NCBI RefSeq assembly: GCF_947072515.1
Contig: NZ_CAMTIG010000008.1
Location: forward strand, 1 to 64,000
Source of the DNA: an uncultured Clostridium sp.
GTDB lineage: Bacteria; Bacillota; Clostridia; Clostridiales; Clostridiaceae
DNA length: 64,000 bases
Direction of reading: 5' to 3'
Below, one piece after another: positions 21,466 to 31,075 of the stretch. The translations under genes were made by a program, and so were the position numbers. Every line of letters begins with the position of its first letter. The first letter of the stretch is position 1. The notes beneath the pieces are model-generated. The model did no database searches, was not told the DNA's origin, and saw only the letters and a list, made by a program, of their open reading frames with translations.

Positions 21466-21615
21466 ATGAAAAATAAAAGAAAAAAAGTTAAGGCAATAAT
21501 AGTATTAATAGCACTTATAGCAGTGATTGTTATAAGTAATTGGAATGAATCAGGATGGAATCGTGCGACAACATGGGGAGCACTTCTATTGGGGATATTT
21601 TCTGCAAATTATTAA
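21466..21615 (+). CDS. Small single-helix membrane protein
   Basis: 49 residues: a basic start MKNKRKKVKA, one helix IIVLIALIAVIVI, then a Trp- and Asn-rich tail (NWNESGWNRATTWGALLLG). The ATG follows a weak AGGTGAT site 12 nt after the preceding gene and ends 15 nt before the ABC ATPase. No family recognised; position suggests an accessory of the exporter. Confidence 0.55.
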   Translation: MKNKRKKVKAIIVLIALIAVIVISNWNESGWNRATTWGALLLGIFSANY

Positions 21616-21630
21616 AAAGGAAGTGAATAG

Positions 21631-22551
21631 ATGAATAAAGTATTGGAACTTAAAAATGTAAATAAAGTTATAGGTAAAAAAGAAATTGTGAAAGATTTAA
21701 GTTTCACTATTGAAGAAGGTGAAATTTTTGGTTTTTTAGGACCAAATGGAGCAGGAAAAACTACTACTATAAAAATGATAACGGGACTTATTTCCATAAC
21801 TAGTGGGGAAATATTTATTAATGGAATAAGTATAAAAAATAACTTTGAAGAAGCTTTAAGCAATGTAGGTGGAATCATTGAAAATCCAGAGATGTATGGA
21901 TACTTATCAGGATTAGACAACTTAAAGTTATATGGAAGGATGCAAGGAAGCTTAGATAAAAATAGAATAAGTGAAGTTGTATCTTTAGTAAAACTTGAAA
22001 ATAGAATAAATGATAAGGTAAAGGGATATTCACTAGGAATGAGACAGAGGTTAGGACTTGCTCAAGCATTGATTCATAAACCAAAGCTTATAATTTTAGA
22101 TGAACCTACAAATGGATTAGATCCAGTAGGGATAAAGGAACTTAGAGAAACGCTTAAAAGCTTAACAGCTACAGGAACATCCGTATTAGTATCAAGCCAT
22201 TTATTAAGTGAAATGGAACTTATGTGTGATAGATTTTGCATAATAGATTCAGGTATTTTAAAAGATATTAAAACTATGAATGGAATAAAAGCTAGCAAAG
22301 AAGCAGCTGTGAAAAGTTATGTATTAGAAACTTCAAATAATAAATTAGCAAAAAATATAATAGAAAAAGAGACTAATAAAGAAGTGAAAGAAATTACAGA
22401 AAAGATTACAGTTCAAAGCACAAGAGAAGAAATAGGAAAGATAAATAAACTTCTTGTTCTTAAGGATATTGAGGTATATGAAATATCTATTTATTCTAAA
22501 TCTTTAGAGGATGAATTTATAGAAATAACTGGCTCAAAGCAGTTAAGATAA
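21631..22551 (+). CDS. ABC-2 type exporter, ATP-binding protein
   Basis: 306-residue ATPase of the bacitracin/lantibiotic-immunity (BcrA-like, DrrA) group. Walker A is GPNGAGKTTT, the signature is YSLGMRQRLGLAQA, Walker B is LIILDEPTNGLDP, and the H-loop follows in SSHLLSE. The C-terminal 80 residues are a variable regulatory tail. It pairs with the permease 10 nt downstream. The neighbourhood gives no two-component system, so the exported compound is unknown; antibiotic-peptide or lipid export is typical of the family. Confidence 0.88.
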   Translation: MNKVLELKNVNKVIGKKEIVKDLSFTIEEGEIFGFLGPNGAGKTTTIKMITGLISITSGEIFINGISIKNNFEEALSNVGGIIENPEMYGYLSGLDNLKLYGRMQGSLDKNRISEVVSLVKLENRINDKVKGYSLGMRQRLGLAQALIHKPKLIILDEPTNGLDPVGIKELRETLKSLTATGTSVLVSSHLLSEMELMCDRFCIIDSGILKDIKTMNGIKASKEAAVKSYVLETSNNKLAKNIIEKETNKEVKEITEKITVQSTREEIGKINKLLVLKDIEVYEISIYSKSLEDEFIEITGSKQLR

Positions 22552-22561
22552 GGAGGACAGT

Positions 22562-24202
22562 ATGATAAAGCAAGTATATAGTTTAACATTAAACGAAATT
22601 TTGAAAAAATATAAAAAGAAAAGCTTAATAATAATAACAGTAATAATATTTTTAGTTGGAATTGGTTATCCCATATTAGTTAGAAAAATGACTAGAAATA
22701 TTAATGCTGTATATGAAATTTCTTATGGATTTAATATTGGACAATTACAAGACCAATTAAAAGCAGTAAATGATAAAACAGATTTAGGGAAAATTCAAAA
22801 ATCATTTTTAAAATCTCAGTTAGAAGTTCAAAATTTATTGTTAGAAGTTAAGGCAAATCCAACGGGATGGAAAGAAGAAGAAGGAAATAAGTATTTAACA
22901 GGACTTATAGAAATGGATTCATTAAAATTAATACAACAAGGTGTAAATGAAGCTATAATTCTTGGGGAGATTCCAAAGGGAGTAAATGAAAAAGATATAC
23001 AAACTGTCTTAGGAACAAATAAAGGCGAAATCGATGGAAAGATAAGTGAAATAAATAAAAGCAATAATGAAATTAAAACAAGAATACAAAATGACGATTA
23101 TCTAGGATATTTAAAAGATGATATTAAGAGTAAAAATAAAGAGATAACTGATTTAAATAAAACCTTAGATGCTTTAAATAAGGAAGAGAAAAAAGATGGT
23201 AATGTTGTTTTAATTCAAAATCAAATAAAAGGAATAAATGCACAAATTATAAATTTAAAAAATGATGTAAAAGTAGAGCAATATAGATATGATAACAAGA
23301 TTCCTTATACATTTAATAACTGGAAAAGTATCGCCTTACTTGAAATACAAAGTAATACTAGAATCGTAAATGAAAAGATTATGACAAAGGGAGAATACTT
23401 AAGTACAGTAAATGATGGAATAAGTTATGAGAACTATGAAAAAGTATTTAATCATAACAAGGAAAAGGCAGAGAATACTGTAAAGATAAATTGGTACAGT
23501 TTAAATCATAATGTTCCACCAATAAATTCTGCAACAGGAACAAGATATTCAATAGATGCAGGGGTGGCTATATTTGTAATAATCATTGCAGTTTTTGGAG
23601 CTGTTATAGCTGGGGGAACCGTATCAAATGAATTCTCAAAAGGAACTATAAGATTATTGTTAATAAGACCAATCAAAAGATGGAAAATATTAATTTCAAA
23701 ATTATTAGCATTGCTTATAATAAGTTATATAATTTTGATTATATCAATGATTATATCAATGATAAGTAGTGGAGTGATATTTGGATTTAAAGATATGTTA
23801 GAACCGGTACTTAAAGTGGTAAATGGAAATGTAGTTGAAGAGAGTTACTTAATTAGTTTATGTGGGCACTTATTCTTTAATAGCATAACAATAATATTTA
23901 CTATATGTGTATCATTCTGTTTATCAACAGTTGCAAGAAGTTCGGCAGCAGCAGTTGCGATAAGTATAATTTTATTTATAGGATCTTTCCCAGCAACATT
24001 AGTGTTACTAACAAAAAAATGTTTTTGGGTAATAAGCTCACCTATACCATATATAAACTTACCAGCAGTTCCTGCAATAAACGGAATAGACGCTCAGGTG
24101 CTGTTTAAAAGCAATTTAGGAGCAATTGAATTATTGATTATAAGTGTAATATTAATAGCTATTTCATTAGTAGTATTTTGTAAAAGGGATATAACTAATT
24201 AA
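22562..24202 (+). CDS. ABC-2 type exporter, permease with large external domain
   Basis: 546 residues. One N-terminal membrane helix (about 20-42) is followed by some 280 hydrophilic residues rich in Lys, Asn and Glu with coiled-coil character (IKSKNKEITDLNKTLDALNK). A cluster of five or six helices follows (about 335-545), including AVIAGGTVSNEFSKGTIRLL, a signature of ABC-2 permeases. The large loop probably lies outside the membrane and may bind substrate or cell wall. Partner of the preceding ATPase (10-nt gap, GGAGG site). Confidence 0.85.
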   Translation: MIKQVYSLTLNEILKKYKKKSLIIITVIIFLVGIGYPILVRKMTRNINAVYEISYGFNIGQLQDQLKAVNDKTDLGKIQKSFLKSQLEVQNLLLEVKANPTGWKEEEGNKYLTGLIEMDSLKLIQQGVNEAIILGEIPKGVNEKDIQTVLGTNKGEIDGKISEINKSNNEIKTRIQNDDYLGYLKDDIKSKNKEITDLNKTLDALNKEEKKDGNVVLIQNQIKGINAQIINLKNDVKVEQYRYDNKIPYTFNNWKSIALLEIQSNTRIVNEKIMTKGEYLSTVNDGISYENYEKVFNHNKEKAENTVKINWYSLNHNVPPINSATGTRYSIDAGVAIFVIIIAVFGAVIAGGTVSNEFSKGTIRLLLIRPIKRWKILISKLLALLIISYIILIISMIISMISSGVIFGFKDMLEPVLKVVNGNVVEESYLISLCGHLFFNSITIIFTICVSFCLSTVARSSAAAVAISIILFIGSFPATLVLLTKKCFWVISSPIPYINLPAVPAINGIDAQVLFKSNLGAIELLIISVILIAISLVVFCKRDITN

Positions 24203-24220
24203 AAAAGTTACAAGATATAA

Positions 24221-24254
24221 AAATAAGGAGTTACGAAAGTAACTCCTTATTTTG
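24221..24254. terminator. Bidirectional terminator
   Basis: AATAAGGAGTTAC pairs with GTAACTCCTTATT around a GAAA loop. It ends both the rightward permease unit and the leftward AraC gene, whose stop codon lies inside it. Confidence 0.9.
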
Positions 24255-25116
24255 CTTTAGAAAGGGCTTTGGTTTTATACTCTTTTGGGGAAGAACCAGT
24301 TATTTTTTTAAACATATGGCTAAAGTAAGAAGAGTTTGAAAAGCCTACTATACTTGAAATATCACGTATAGAAAAGTTAGTTGTTGTTAAAAGGCTTTTA
24401 GACTCTTCAATTCTTTTGTTTATCAGATAGTTAATTGGAGATGTTCCAATTTGTTTAGTGAAAGTATGGACAAGATGAAATTTATTTAAGTAAGAAAGTT
24501 CAGCTAAAAAATCTAAAGTTATATTTTGCGTATAATTAGAATCTAAATAATTTTTTATTTTCATACATTCTAAATTTAGTAGTTTAGAATCCTTTGTAAT
24601 CTTTAAATCATTTTTAGCACTTCTTAAAATATAGACAATAAAAAGTGTAAGTAAACTTTTACAGGAAATTTCATAATGAGCTTCCTTCTCATCAAGTTCT
24701 TTAATTAAAGAATTCAAGAATCTATCAACACATTCATCATTCTTATAATTAAGGACTTTAAACAGTCTACTAGTATTTTGCGAATCAATATTACGTGGTT
24801 TAGAATCTAAATCGTTTAAAGAAATATTATCTATACCAAGAACAACATATTCTAAAGGGTTATTAGAAATAGTTGATTTTTCTGTATGAAGACAATTAGG
24901 ATTTATAATTATTAAATCTCCAGTAGAGACGTTTACCCATTCATCATCTAGTTGAAAGCTACCTTTACCCTCAGTTATATAAAATATTTCTGTGAAAGGA
25001 TGAAAGTGTGCAGTACTATGCCAGTCACTGTCGCATTTAGATTTGCTTATATAAAGTAGTTCGTAATTCATATTGATAATAGAATTTTCTTTCATTGAAT
25101 ATCGCTTGCTTCCCAT
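24247..25116 (-). CDS. AraC family transcriptional regulator
   Basis: 289 residues. An N-terminal cupin domain (HFHPFTEIFYITEGKGSFQL, then a DLIIINPNCLH stretch) probably senses a sugar. The C-terminal double helix-turn-helix of about 100 residues has SIRDISSIVGFSNSSYFSHM and the family-typical KKITGSSPKEYK. It is divergent from the galacto-N-biose type uptake operon and so probably controls it. The 176-bp intergenic region carries a 20-bp palindrome (25235-25254) and two GCAACA direct repeats near 25200 and 25224. The ligand is inferred from the neighbours. Confidence 0.9.
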   Translation of the reverse strand: MGSKRYSMKENSIINMNYELLYISKSKCDSDWHSTAHFHPFTEIFYITEGKGSFQLDDEWVNVSTGDLIIINPNCLHTEKSTISNNPLEYVVLGIDNISLNDLDSKPRNIDSQNTSRLFKVLNYKNDECVDRFLNSLIKELDEKEAHYEISCKSLLTLFIVYILRSAKNDLKITKDSKLLNLECMKIKNYLDSNYTQNITLDFLAELSYLNKFHLVHTFTKQIGTSPINYLINKRIEESKSLLTTTNFSIRDISSIVGFSNSSYFSHMFKKITGSSPKEYKTKALSKAK

Positions 25117-25234
25117 AAAATATCACCTCTTAACTAACAAAATATTGTTTAATTTATCTAATTATACCATTAAAAGGGATATAATTATATTGTTTTGGGC
25201 AACAACATAGTTATAAAAAGAAGCAACATTCGTA

Positions 25235-25254
25235 TTGTGTAAAAGATTACACAA
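25235..25254. promoter_or_regulatory. Perfect 20-bp palindrome upstream of the sugar operon
   Basis: TTGTGTAA and TTACACAA flank AAGA, giving an exact inverted repeat between the divergent AraC gene and the sugar operon. AraC proteins usually bind direct repeats, so a second regulator may use this site. Confidence 0.5.
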
Positions 25255-25301
25255 ATGTATAATAATTACAAAAGGGGAATTATTTTGAAGGGGTGAAATT
25301 T

Positions 25302-26195
25302 GTGAAGGACAAGATTATGTCAAAAAAGTTTTTTGTTTGTGCATCAGTGTTACCAGCGGTTATATTGTTTGTATTATTTATGGTTATTCCAACTATTAAT
25401 GTTTTTTGGATGTCTCTGTTTAAATGGGGAGGGTTATCTAATAATAAGCAATTTGTTGGATTAGATAATTTCAAGATATTGATAAAAGATGAAAGATTCT
25501 TAAAGTCTTTTCAGAATACATTATTGTTATTAGTTGTAGTTACAGTTGTAACTATGGTATTAGCTATTTTATCAGCAGCAATATTATCAAGAGAAGATAT
25601 TAAGTTTAAAAATTTCTTTAGAATAGTATTTTATTTACCAAACATTTTATCAGTAGTTGTAATTTCAGCTATATTTGCAGCGATATTAGATCCACAAAGA
25701 GGAATAATAAATGAAACGTTAGGACTTATTGGGCTGGACTCTTTAAAAAGGATGTGGCTTGGAGATCAGAAAGTTGTTATTTGGTGTATAGCAATTGCAA
25801 TGATATGGCAAGCTATTGGATATTACATGGTTATGTATATGGCAAGTATGTGTAGTATTCCAGAAAGTCTTTATGAAGCGGCTGATCTTGAAGGAGCTTC
25901 GAAAATAAAGCAATTCTTCCAAATAACATTACCACTTGTTTGGAATGTTGTAAGAACAACATTAACCTTCTTCATTATAAGTACCATGAATTTAAGTTTC
26001 TTGTTTGTAAAGGTAATGACAGGCGGAGGACCTGATGGATCATCGGAAGTTCTTTTAAGTTATATGTATGGACAAGCTTATACTAATTCATCTTATGGAT
26101 ATGGAATGGCAATTGGAGTTACAATATTTGTTTTCTCATTTATATTATCATTCATAATAAATAAAGCTACTAAACGTGATGTTATAGAATTCTAA
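25302..26195 (+). CDS. Sugar ABC transporter permease (MalF type)
   Basis: About 297 residues with six membrane helices. The permease-ATPase contact motif is in YEAADLEGASKIKQFFQITLP (EAA loop, near residue 190). A GTG at 25302 follows GAAGGGGTG by 6 nt and is preferred; ATG 25317 is possible. First gene of a carbohydrate importer, followed 15 nt later by the second permease. With the phosphorylase, binding protein and ATPase downstream, the cargo is inferred to be galacto-N-biose or lacto-N-biose. Confidence 0.88.
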   Translation: MKDKIMSKKFFVCASVLPAVILFVLFMVIPTINVFWMSLFKWGGLSNNKQFVGLDNFKILIKDERFLKSFQNTLLLLVVVTVVTMVLAILSAAILSREDIKFKNFFRIVFYLPNILSVVVISAIFAAILDPQRGIINETLGLIGLDSLKRMWLGDQKVVIWCIAIAMIWQAIGYYMVMYMASMCSIPESLYEAADLEGASKIKQFFQITLPLVWNVVRTTLTFFIISTMNLSFLFVKVMTGGGPDGSSEVLLSYMYGQAYTNSSYGYGMAIGVTIFVFSFILSFIINKATKRDVIEF

Positions 26196-26210
26196 AAGGA
26201 GTAGAGGGGT

Positions 26211-27104
26211 ATGAAGAAAATAAAAGCAATGTCAGCAGAAAAATTATATAAGTTTTTTATATATTTTTGTTTAACTATTTTTGCACTTAGTATATTAATT
26301 CCTATTGGATGGGCTATAATGTCAGCATTTAAGCATAAATCAGAGTTTTATGGTAATCCATGGGCACTTCCAGAAGGATTATATTTTGAGAATTTTGTAA
26401 AAGCATTTACAGAAGCTCATATGGGAGAATATTTTTTAAACTCACTAATAATAACAGGACTTTCTTTAGTGATACTTTTAATAGTTGCAGTACCAGCAGC
26501 TTATGTACTTGCAAGATTTGAATTTAAATCAAATAAATTTTTAAATGGATTATTTTCATTAGGATTATTTATAAATGTTAATTATATTGTTGTTCCAATA
26601 TTTCTCTTAGTGTTAGATGGAGAAAAAGTGGTAAGAGAAATATTTTCAATAGCAGCAAATATTTCAGTGTTTCTAGATAGTAGGATTGTTGTAAGTATTA
26701 TATATGCATCTACGGCACTACCATTTACTATATATCTTTTAACTACCTATTTAAAATCAATTTCAAAAGCATATGAAGAAGCAGCTTATATGGATGGAGC
26801 TTCTTATTTGAAAACTTTAATACATGTAATAATACCAATGGCTAAGCCTAGTATAATTACGGTTATATTATTTAACTTTTTAGCATTTTGGAATGAATAT
26901 ATAATTGCATTAACCTTACTTCCAAATGGTTCAAAAACATTACCATTAGGGCTAGTAAATTTAATGCAAGTTCAAAAAACAGCAACAGATTATGGAGCAA
27001 TGTATGCAGGGCTTGTTATAGTAATGGTTCCTACAATAATACTTTATATGTTAGTTCAAAAGAAACTTACAGAGGGAATGAGTGTTGGAGGAATAAAGGA
27101 ATAA
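26211..27104 (+). CDS. Sugar ABC transporter permease (MalG type)
   Basis: 297 residues with six predicted helices and the EAA loop AYEEAAYMDGASYLKTLIHV followed by IIPMAKPSIITV, typical of CUT1-family inner-membrane subunits. ATG after AGGAGTAGAGG. Forms the heterodimeric channel with the upstream permease. Ends 26 nt before the phosphorylase start. Confidence 0.9.
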   Translation: MKKIKAMSAEKLYKFFIYFCLTIFALSILIPIGWAIMSAFKHKSEFYGNPWALPEGLYFENFVKAFTEAHMGEYFLNSLIITGLSLVILLIVAVPAAYVLARFEFKSNKFLNGLFSLGLFINVNYIVVPIFLLVLDGEKVVREIFSIAANISVFLDSRIVVSIIYASTALPFTIYLLTTYLKSISKAYEEAAYMDGASYLKTLIHVIIPMAKPSIITVILFNFLAFWNEYIIALTLLPNGSKTLPLGLVNLMQVQKTATDYGAMYAGLVIVMVPTIILYMLVQKKLTEGMSVGGIKE

Positions 27105-27130
27105 AAAGAATTTAATTGAGGAGAGAAGTT

Positions 27131-29290
27131 ATGAAAAATAAAGGGAGAGTTACCATACCTACTGATGATAATTTTATAAAGGAAACTATGGAGATTGTTG
27201 AAGCATGGGGAGCAGATGCAATAAGAGATTGTGATGGATTTAAATTACCAAAAGAAATTAAAGGAATAGCAGAAAAAATATACTCAACTTATTTTGTGGC
27301 AAGAGGAGATAATGAGTGGGCAAAGAAAAATAGAGAAGAACTTCAGCAGACATATCTTATGACAAAACACATTTTAGCTACAGAAGAAAGCCTTGAAATA
27401 GAGATAATGGATGGATATTTTAGTGAACAAGTAACACCAGATACAACACACGATATAAAGAAGTTTTGGGAGGTTATAGATAGAACTACAGAACAGGTTA
27501 TAAAAAATGATGAGTGGGAATATAATAATAATACAAAAAGAGTTACAATAAACAATACAATACCATGGCATGAATATACAGTTTCTTTTTTAGCATACTG
27601 TATTTGGGACCCAACACAAATGTATAATCATATAACGAATAATTGGGGAGATAAACCTCATGATATTCCTTTTGATGTAAGAGGAAAAAAGACAAATGAA
27701 TATGTTTTAGAAGCTATGCATAATTGGCTTGATGAGCATCCAGATACAAATGTAATTAGATTTACAACTTTCTTCTATCATTTTACTCTAGTATTTAATG
27801 ATGTAGCTAAAGAGAAATTTGTAGATTGGTTTGGATATAGTTCAAGTGTTAGTGCAGAAGCATTAGATACTTTTGAAAAGGAGAAGGGGTATAGATTAAG
27901 ACCAGAAGATATCATAGATAAGGGATATTATAATAGTACATTTAGAGTTCCGAGTAAATCGTATTTAGAATTTATAGATTTTCAACAAAAGTTTGTAGCT
28001 GAAAATGTAAAAAAACTAGTGAATATAGTTCATGAAGATGGAAGAGAAGCAATGATGTTTCTTGGAGATAACTGGATTGGAACAGAACCTTATGGAAAAT
28101 ATTTTGAAAGTATAGGATTAGATTCTGTAGTAGGTTCTGTAGGGAACGGAACAACTCTTAGAATGATTTCAGAGATACCAGGAGTTAAATATACAGAAGG
28201 AAGATTCCTTCCATACTTTTTCCCAGATACTTTTTATGAAGGAAATGATCCAACTGTTGAAGCTAGAGAAAATTGGGTAACAGCAAGAAGAGCGATTATG
28301 AGAAAGCCTGTAGATAGAATAGGATATGGAGGATATCTTTCTCTTGCATATAAGTTCCCGAATTTTATTCAATATGTAGGTCAAGTTTGTGATGAATTTA
28401 GAACAATATATGACAATATAAATAATACAAAACCTTATTGTGGTTTAAAAGTTGCAATTTTAAATTCATGGGGAAAACTTAGAAGTTGGCAGACTCATAT
28501 GGTTGCACATGCTTTATGGTATAAGCAAATTTATACTTATGCAGGAGTTGTAGAAGCTTTAAGTGGAATGAGTGTAGACGTAAACTTTATTAGTTTTGAT
28601 GATGTTAAAGAGAATGGAATAGCACAAGATATAGATGTAATTTTAAATATTGGAGATGCAGGAACCGCCTTTAGTGGTGGAGCGAATTGGAAAGATGAAA
28701 AACTTATCTCTACAATTAGAAAATGGATTTATAATGGTGGAGGTTTTGTTGGGATTGGTGAACCAACAGCAGAATTATATGGAGGGCACTTCTTCCAATT
28801 ATCAGATGCATTAGGAGTAGATAAAGAATTAGGATTCTCGTTAAGTACAGATAAATATTTTAAGGATGAAGTTAAAGAACATTTTATAACAGAAGATATA
28901 AAGAAAGATATTGATTTTGGAGAAGGGATGAAAAATGTTTATGCAACTAAAAAATCAACTGAAATTATCTGTAATAGAAGTGGGGACTTAATGCTTAGTT
29001 CAAATGAATATGGAAAAGGAAGAGCTGTTTATATGGCGGGACTTCCGTATTCTATAGAAAATACAAGGATTCTTCATAGAAGTCTTTATTATTCAAGTCA
29101 TAAAGAAAAGGAAATGAAGAAATGGTATTGCGATAATTTAAACTGTGAAATATCAGCTTATTTAGAAGAAAATAAATATGCAATAATAAATAATTCAAAT
29201 GAATCGCAAGAAACTTATGTGTACGATGGAAATGGAAATAGAGAATTGATAGTAATGAAACCAGCTGAAATTAAGTGGAAAGAAATTTAA
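27131..29290 (+). CDS. Galacto-N-biose/lacto-N-biose phosphorylase (GH112)
   Basis: 719 residues, the usual size of GH112 1,3-beta-galactosyl-N-acetylhexosamine phosphorylases. The N-terminal TIM barrel begins GRVTIPTDDNFIKETMEIVE, a family hallmark. DNWIGTEPYGKYFESIGLD and VGSVGNGTTLRMIS come from the barrel, and GGGFVGIGEPTA from the glutamine-amidotransferase-like domain. It cleaves Gal-beta-1,3-GlcNAc or -GalNAc with phosphate to Gal-1-P plus the N-acetylhexosamine in the cytoplasm, saving one ATP. ATG 27131 follows GAGGAGAG; a TTG at 27116 has no good site. Which of the two disaccharides it prefers cannot be judged by eye. Confidence 0.93.
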   Translation: MKNKGRVTIPTDDNFIKETMEIVEAWGADAIRDCDGFKLPKEIKGIAEKIYSTYFVARGDNEWAKKNREELQQTYLMTKHILATEESLEIEIMDGYFSEQVTPDTTHDIKKFWEVIDRTTEQVIKNDEWEYNNNTKRVTINNTIPWHEYTVSFLAYCIWDPTQMYNHITNNWGDKPHDIPFDVRGKKTNEYVLEAMHNWLDEHPDTNVIRFTTFFYHFTLVFNDVAKEKFVDWFGYSSSVSAEALDTFEKEKGYRLRPEDIIDKGYYNSTFRVPSKSYLEFIDFQQKFVAENVKKLVNIVHEDGREAMMFLGDNWIGTEPYGKYFESIGLDSVVGSVGNGTTLRMISEIPGVKYTEGRFLPYFFPDTFYEGNDPTVEARENWVTARRAIMRKPVDRIGYGGYLSLAYKFPNFIQYVGQVCDEFRTIYDNINNTKPYCGLKVAILNSWGKLRSWQTHMVAHALWYKQIYTYAGVVEALSGMSVDVNFISFDDVKENGIAQDIDVILNIGDAGTAFSGGANWKDEKLISTIRKWIYNGGGFVGIGEPTAELYGGHFFQLSDALGVDKELGFSLSTDKYFKDEVKEHFITEDIKKDIDFGEGMKNVYATKKSTEIICNRSGDLMLSSNEYGKGRAVYMAGLPYSIENTRILHRSLYYSSHKEKEMKKWYCDNLNCEISAYLEENKYAIINNSNESQETYVYDGNGNRELIVMKPAEIKWKEI

Positions 29291-29304
29291 TTGAGGTGAT
29301 AAAT

Positions 29305-29463
29305 ATGTTGAAAAATGTAGTGAAATTAATACTTTTCGTAATAGCAATAATATTAGTAATAAAGGGAGCAACAATTATAGGATATACAGGATTAGGCATG
29401 ATGTTTTTAGGAATAGCAATAATCTTGGGAGAGTTATATATTTATAACAAACAATACACATAG
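29305..29463 (+). CDS. Small membrane protein in the sugar operon
   Basis: 52 residues with two hydrophobic stretches (LILFVIAIILVIKG and GLGMMFLGIAIILGELYIY). ATG 29305 follows GAGGTGAT. It lies 14 nt after the phosphorylase gene and before the binding protein gene, an unusual insertion into an importer operon. No family recognised. Confidence 0.6.
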   Translation: MLKNVVKLILFVIAIILVIKGATIIGYTGLGMMFLGIAIILGELYIYNKQYT

Positions 29464-29575
29464 CAAGATAGTTATATAAATAGACAAGTTATCTATATAA
29501 AAACCGTTTACAAAGATTTAATATAAAAGTAAGGGAAATAATACTTTAACTAATAATTATTTTGGAGGGGAATTT

Positions 29576-30925
29576 ATGAGAAAGAGAAGAATAGTAGGGT
29601 TATTAGGTGCCATGATAATGGGATTTTCACTAGTTGCATGTGGCGGAGATGCAGGATCGAAAGATACAGGAGCAGGAGAAGCTAAAACATTAAAAATTGC
29701 AGCATTTAAAGGTGGATATGGTAAAGAATATTGGGAAGAACTTAAAAAGAATTTTGAAGAGAAACATGAAGGTGTAACAGTAGAATTAACTGTTGAGGAG
29801 AATTTAGAAGAAGTTATAAGACCGCAAATTCAAGCTGGAAATGTACCAGATTTAGTATATTTAGCAACAAATAGAAAAGATGCATTAACAGAAACATTTA
29901 TAAAGGAAGAAGCATTAACAGACTTATCAGGAGTATTAGATAAAACAGTACCAGGAGAAAGTGTAAAAGTTAAAGATAAAATTTTACCAGGATTTTTAGA
30001 TACATCAGCAACAAATCCATATCCTGATGGAAAAACTTATTTAGCACCACTTTTCTATAGTCCAACAGGATTATTCTTTAATAAAGCATTATTTGAAGAA
30101 AAGGGATATAAAGTTCCACAAACTTGGGATGAAATGTTTGCGTTAGGAGATAAAGCAAAGAAAGATGGAATTTCATTATTTGCTTACCCAACTTCAGGAT
30201 ATTTTGATGGAGTTATGGCTTCATTATTAGCTGGATCAGGTGGAATTGAAGGATTTAATAAAGCTATGGCATATGAGAAAGATTTCTGGAAATCGCCAGA
30301 AGCTAAAAAAGCTTTAGAGATAGTTGGGAAAATGAAAAACTACTTAGAGCCAACAGTAGTAGCAAATGCAAATCCACAAGGATTTAAAAATAATCAACAA
30401 TTAGTTTTAGATAACAAAGCATTATTTATACCAAATGGAAGTTGGTTACCAGATGAAATGAAAGATGCACCAAGAGCGAAAGGATTTGAATGGGGATTCA
30501 CAGCATATCCTGCATTTGAAAAAGGTGGAACTTCTTATTCTTACAACTTCTTAGAGCAAATGTATATTCCTAAAGAAGCTGGAAATAAAGATTTAGCTGA
30601 AGAGTTTATGGCTTATATGTATAGTGATGAAGCTGTAAAAATTATTGGTGAAAATGCAAAAGCTGTTGTTCCTGTTAAAGGTTCTATAGAACTTGCTAAA
30701 GGTGGATTAAGTGATTTACAAGTTGAACTTTTAGGTATCTTTGATAAAGGTGCAGAACCGGTTATGGGTACTTTTGTAGCAACTAAACCAGTTGAAGGTG
30801 TAAACTTTACTGACGTTTACATGGGAACAATTGATTCAATTATGACTGGAAATAAAACAGTAGAAGATTGGCAAAAAGCATTAACTGAAGCAAGCGACAA
30901 GCTAAGAGATGCAATAATAAAATAA
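29576..30925 (+). CDS. Sugar ABC transporter substrate-binding lipoprotein
   Basis: 449 residues. A type II signal peptide MRKRRIVGLLGAMIMGFSL ends in a lipobox VACG with Cys at about residue 22, so the protein is membrane-anchored outside the cell. The mature part is a CUT1-type binding protein (LKIAAFKGGYGKEYWEEL, YLAPLFYSPTGLFFNKALF). It should capture the disaccharide for the two permeases. Start after GGAGGGG. A separate 112-bp gap ahead may hold its own promoter. A terminator follows, which may raise binding-protein output relative to the ATPase. Confidence 0.92.
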   Translation: MRKRRIVGLLGAMIMGFSLVACGGDAGSKDTGAGEAKTLKIAAFKGGYGKEYWEELKKNFEEKHEGVTVELTVEENLEEVIRPQIQAGNVPDLVYLATNRKDALTETFIKEEALTDLSGVLDKTVPGESVKVKDKILPGFLDTSATNPYPDGKTYLAPLFYSPTGLFFNKALFEEKGYKVPQTWDEMFALGDKAKKDGISLFAYPTSGYFDGVMASLLAGSGGIEGFNKAMAYEKDFWKSPEAKKALEIVGKMKNYLEPTVVANANPQGFKNNQQLVLDNKALFIPNGSWLPDEMKDAPRAKGFEWGFTAYPAFEKGGTSYSYNFLEQMYIPKEAGNKDLAEEFMAYMYSDEAVKIIGENAKAVVPVKGSIELAKGGLSDLQVELLGIFDKGAEPVMGTFVATKPVEGVNFTDVYMGTIDSIMTGNKTVEDWQKALTEASDKLRDAIIK

Positions 30926-30933
30926 TTAAAATT

Positions 30934-30968
30934 AAATAAGAGGCTGTGTTTATACAGTCTCTTATTTT
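30934..30968 (+). terminator. Terminator after the binding-protein gene
   Basis: AAATAAGAG...CTGT pairs with ACAG...CTCTTATTT at 30934-30967. It lies within the sugar locus, so it is likely a partial terminator before the ATPase gene. Confidence 0.8.
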
Positions 30969-31075
30969 AAATTAAATGAATAGTTAAGAGGAGATAAAAA
31001 GCTGTCTATTGATAACTTTTCATTTGAGAGAAGGGGTTAAATTTATAAATATAGGGGTTAAGGAGAGAGGAAGGT

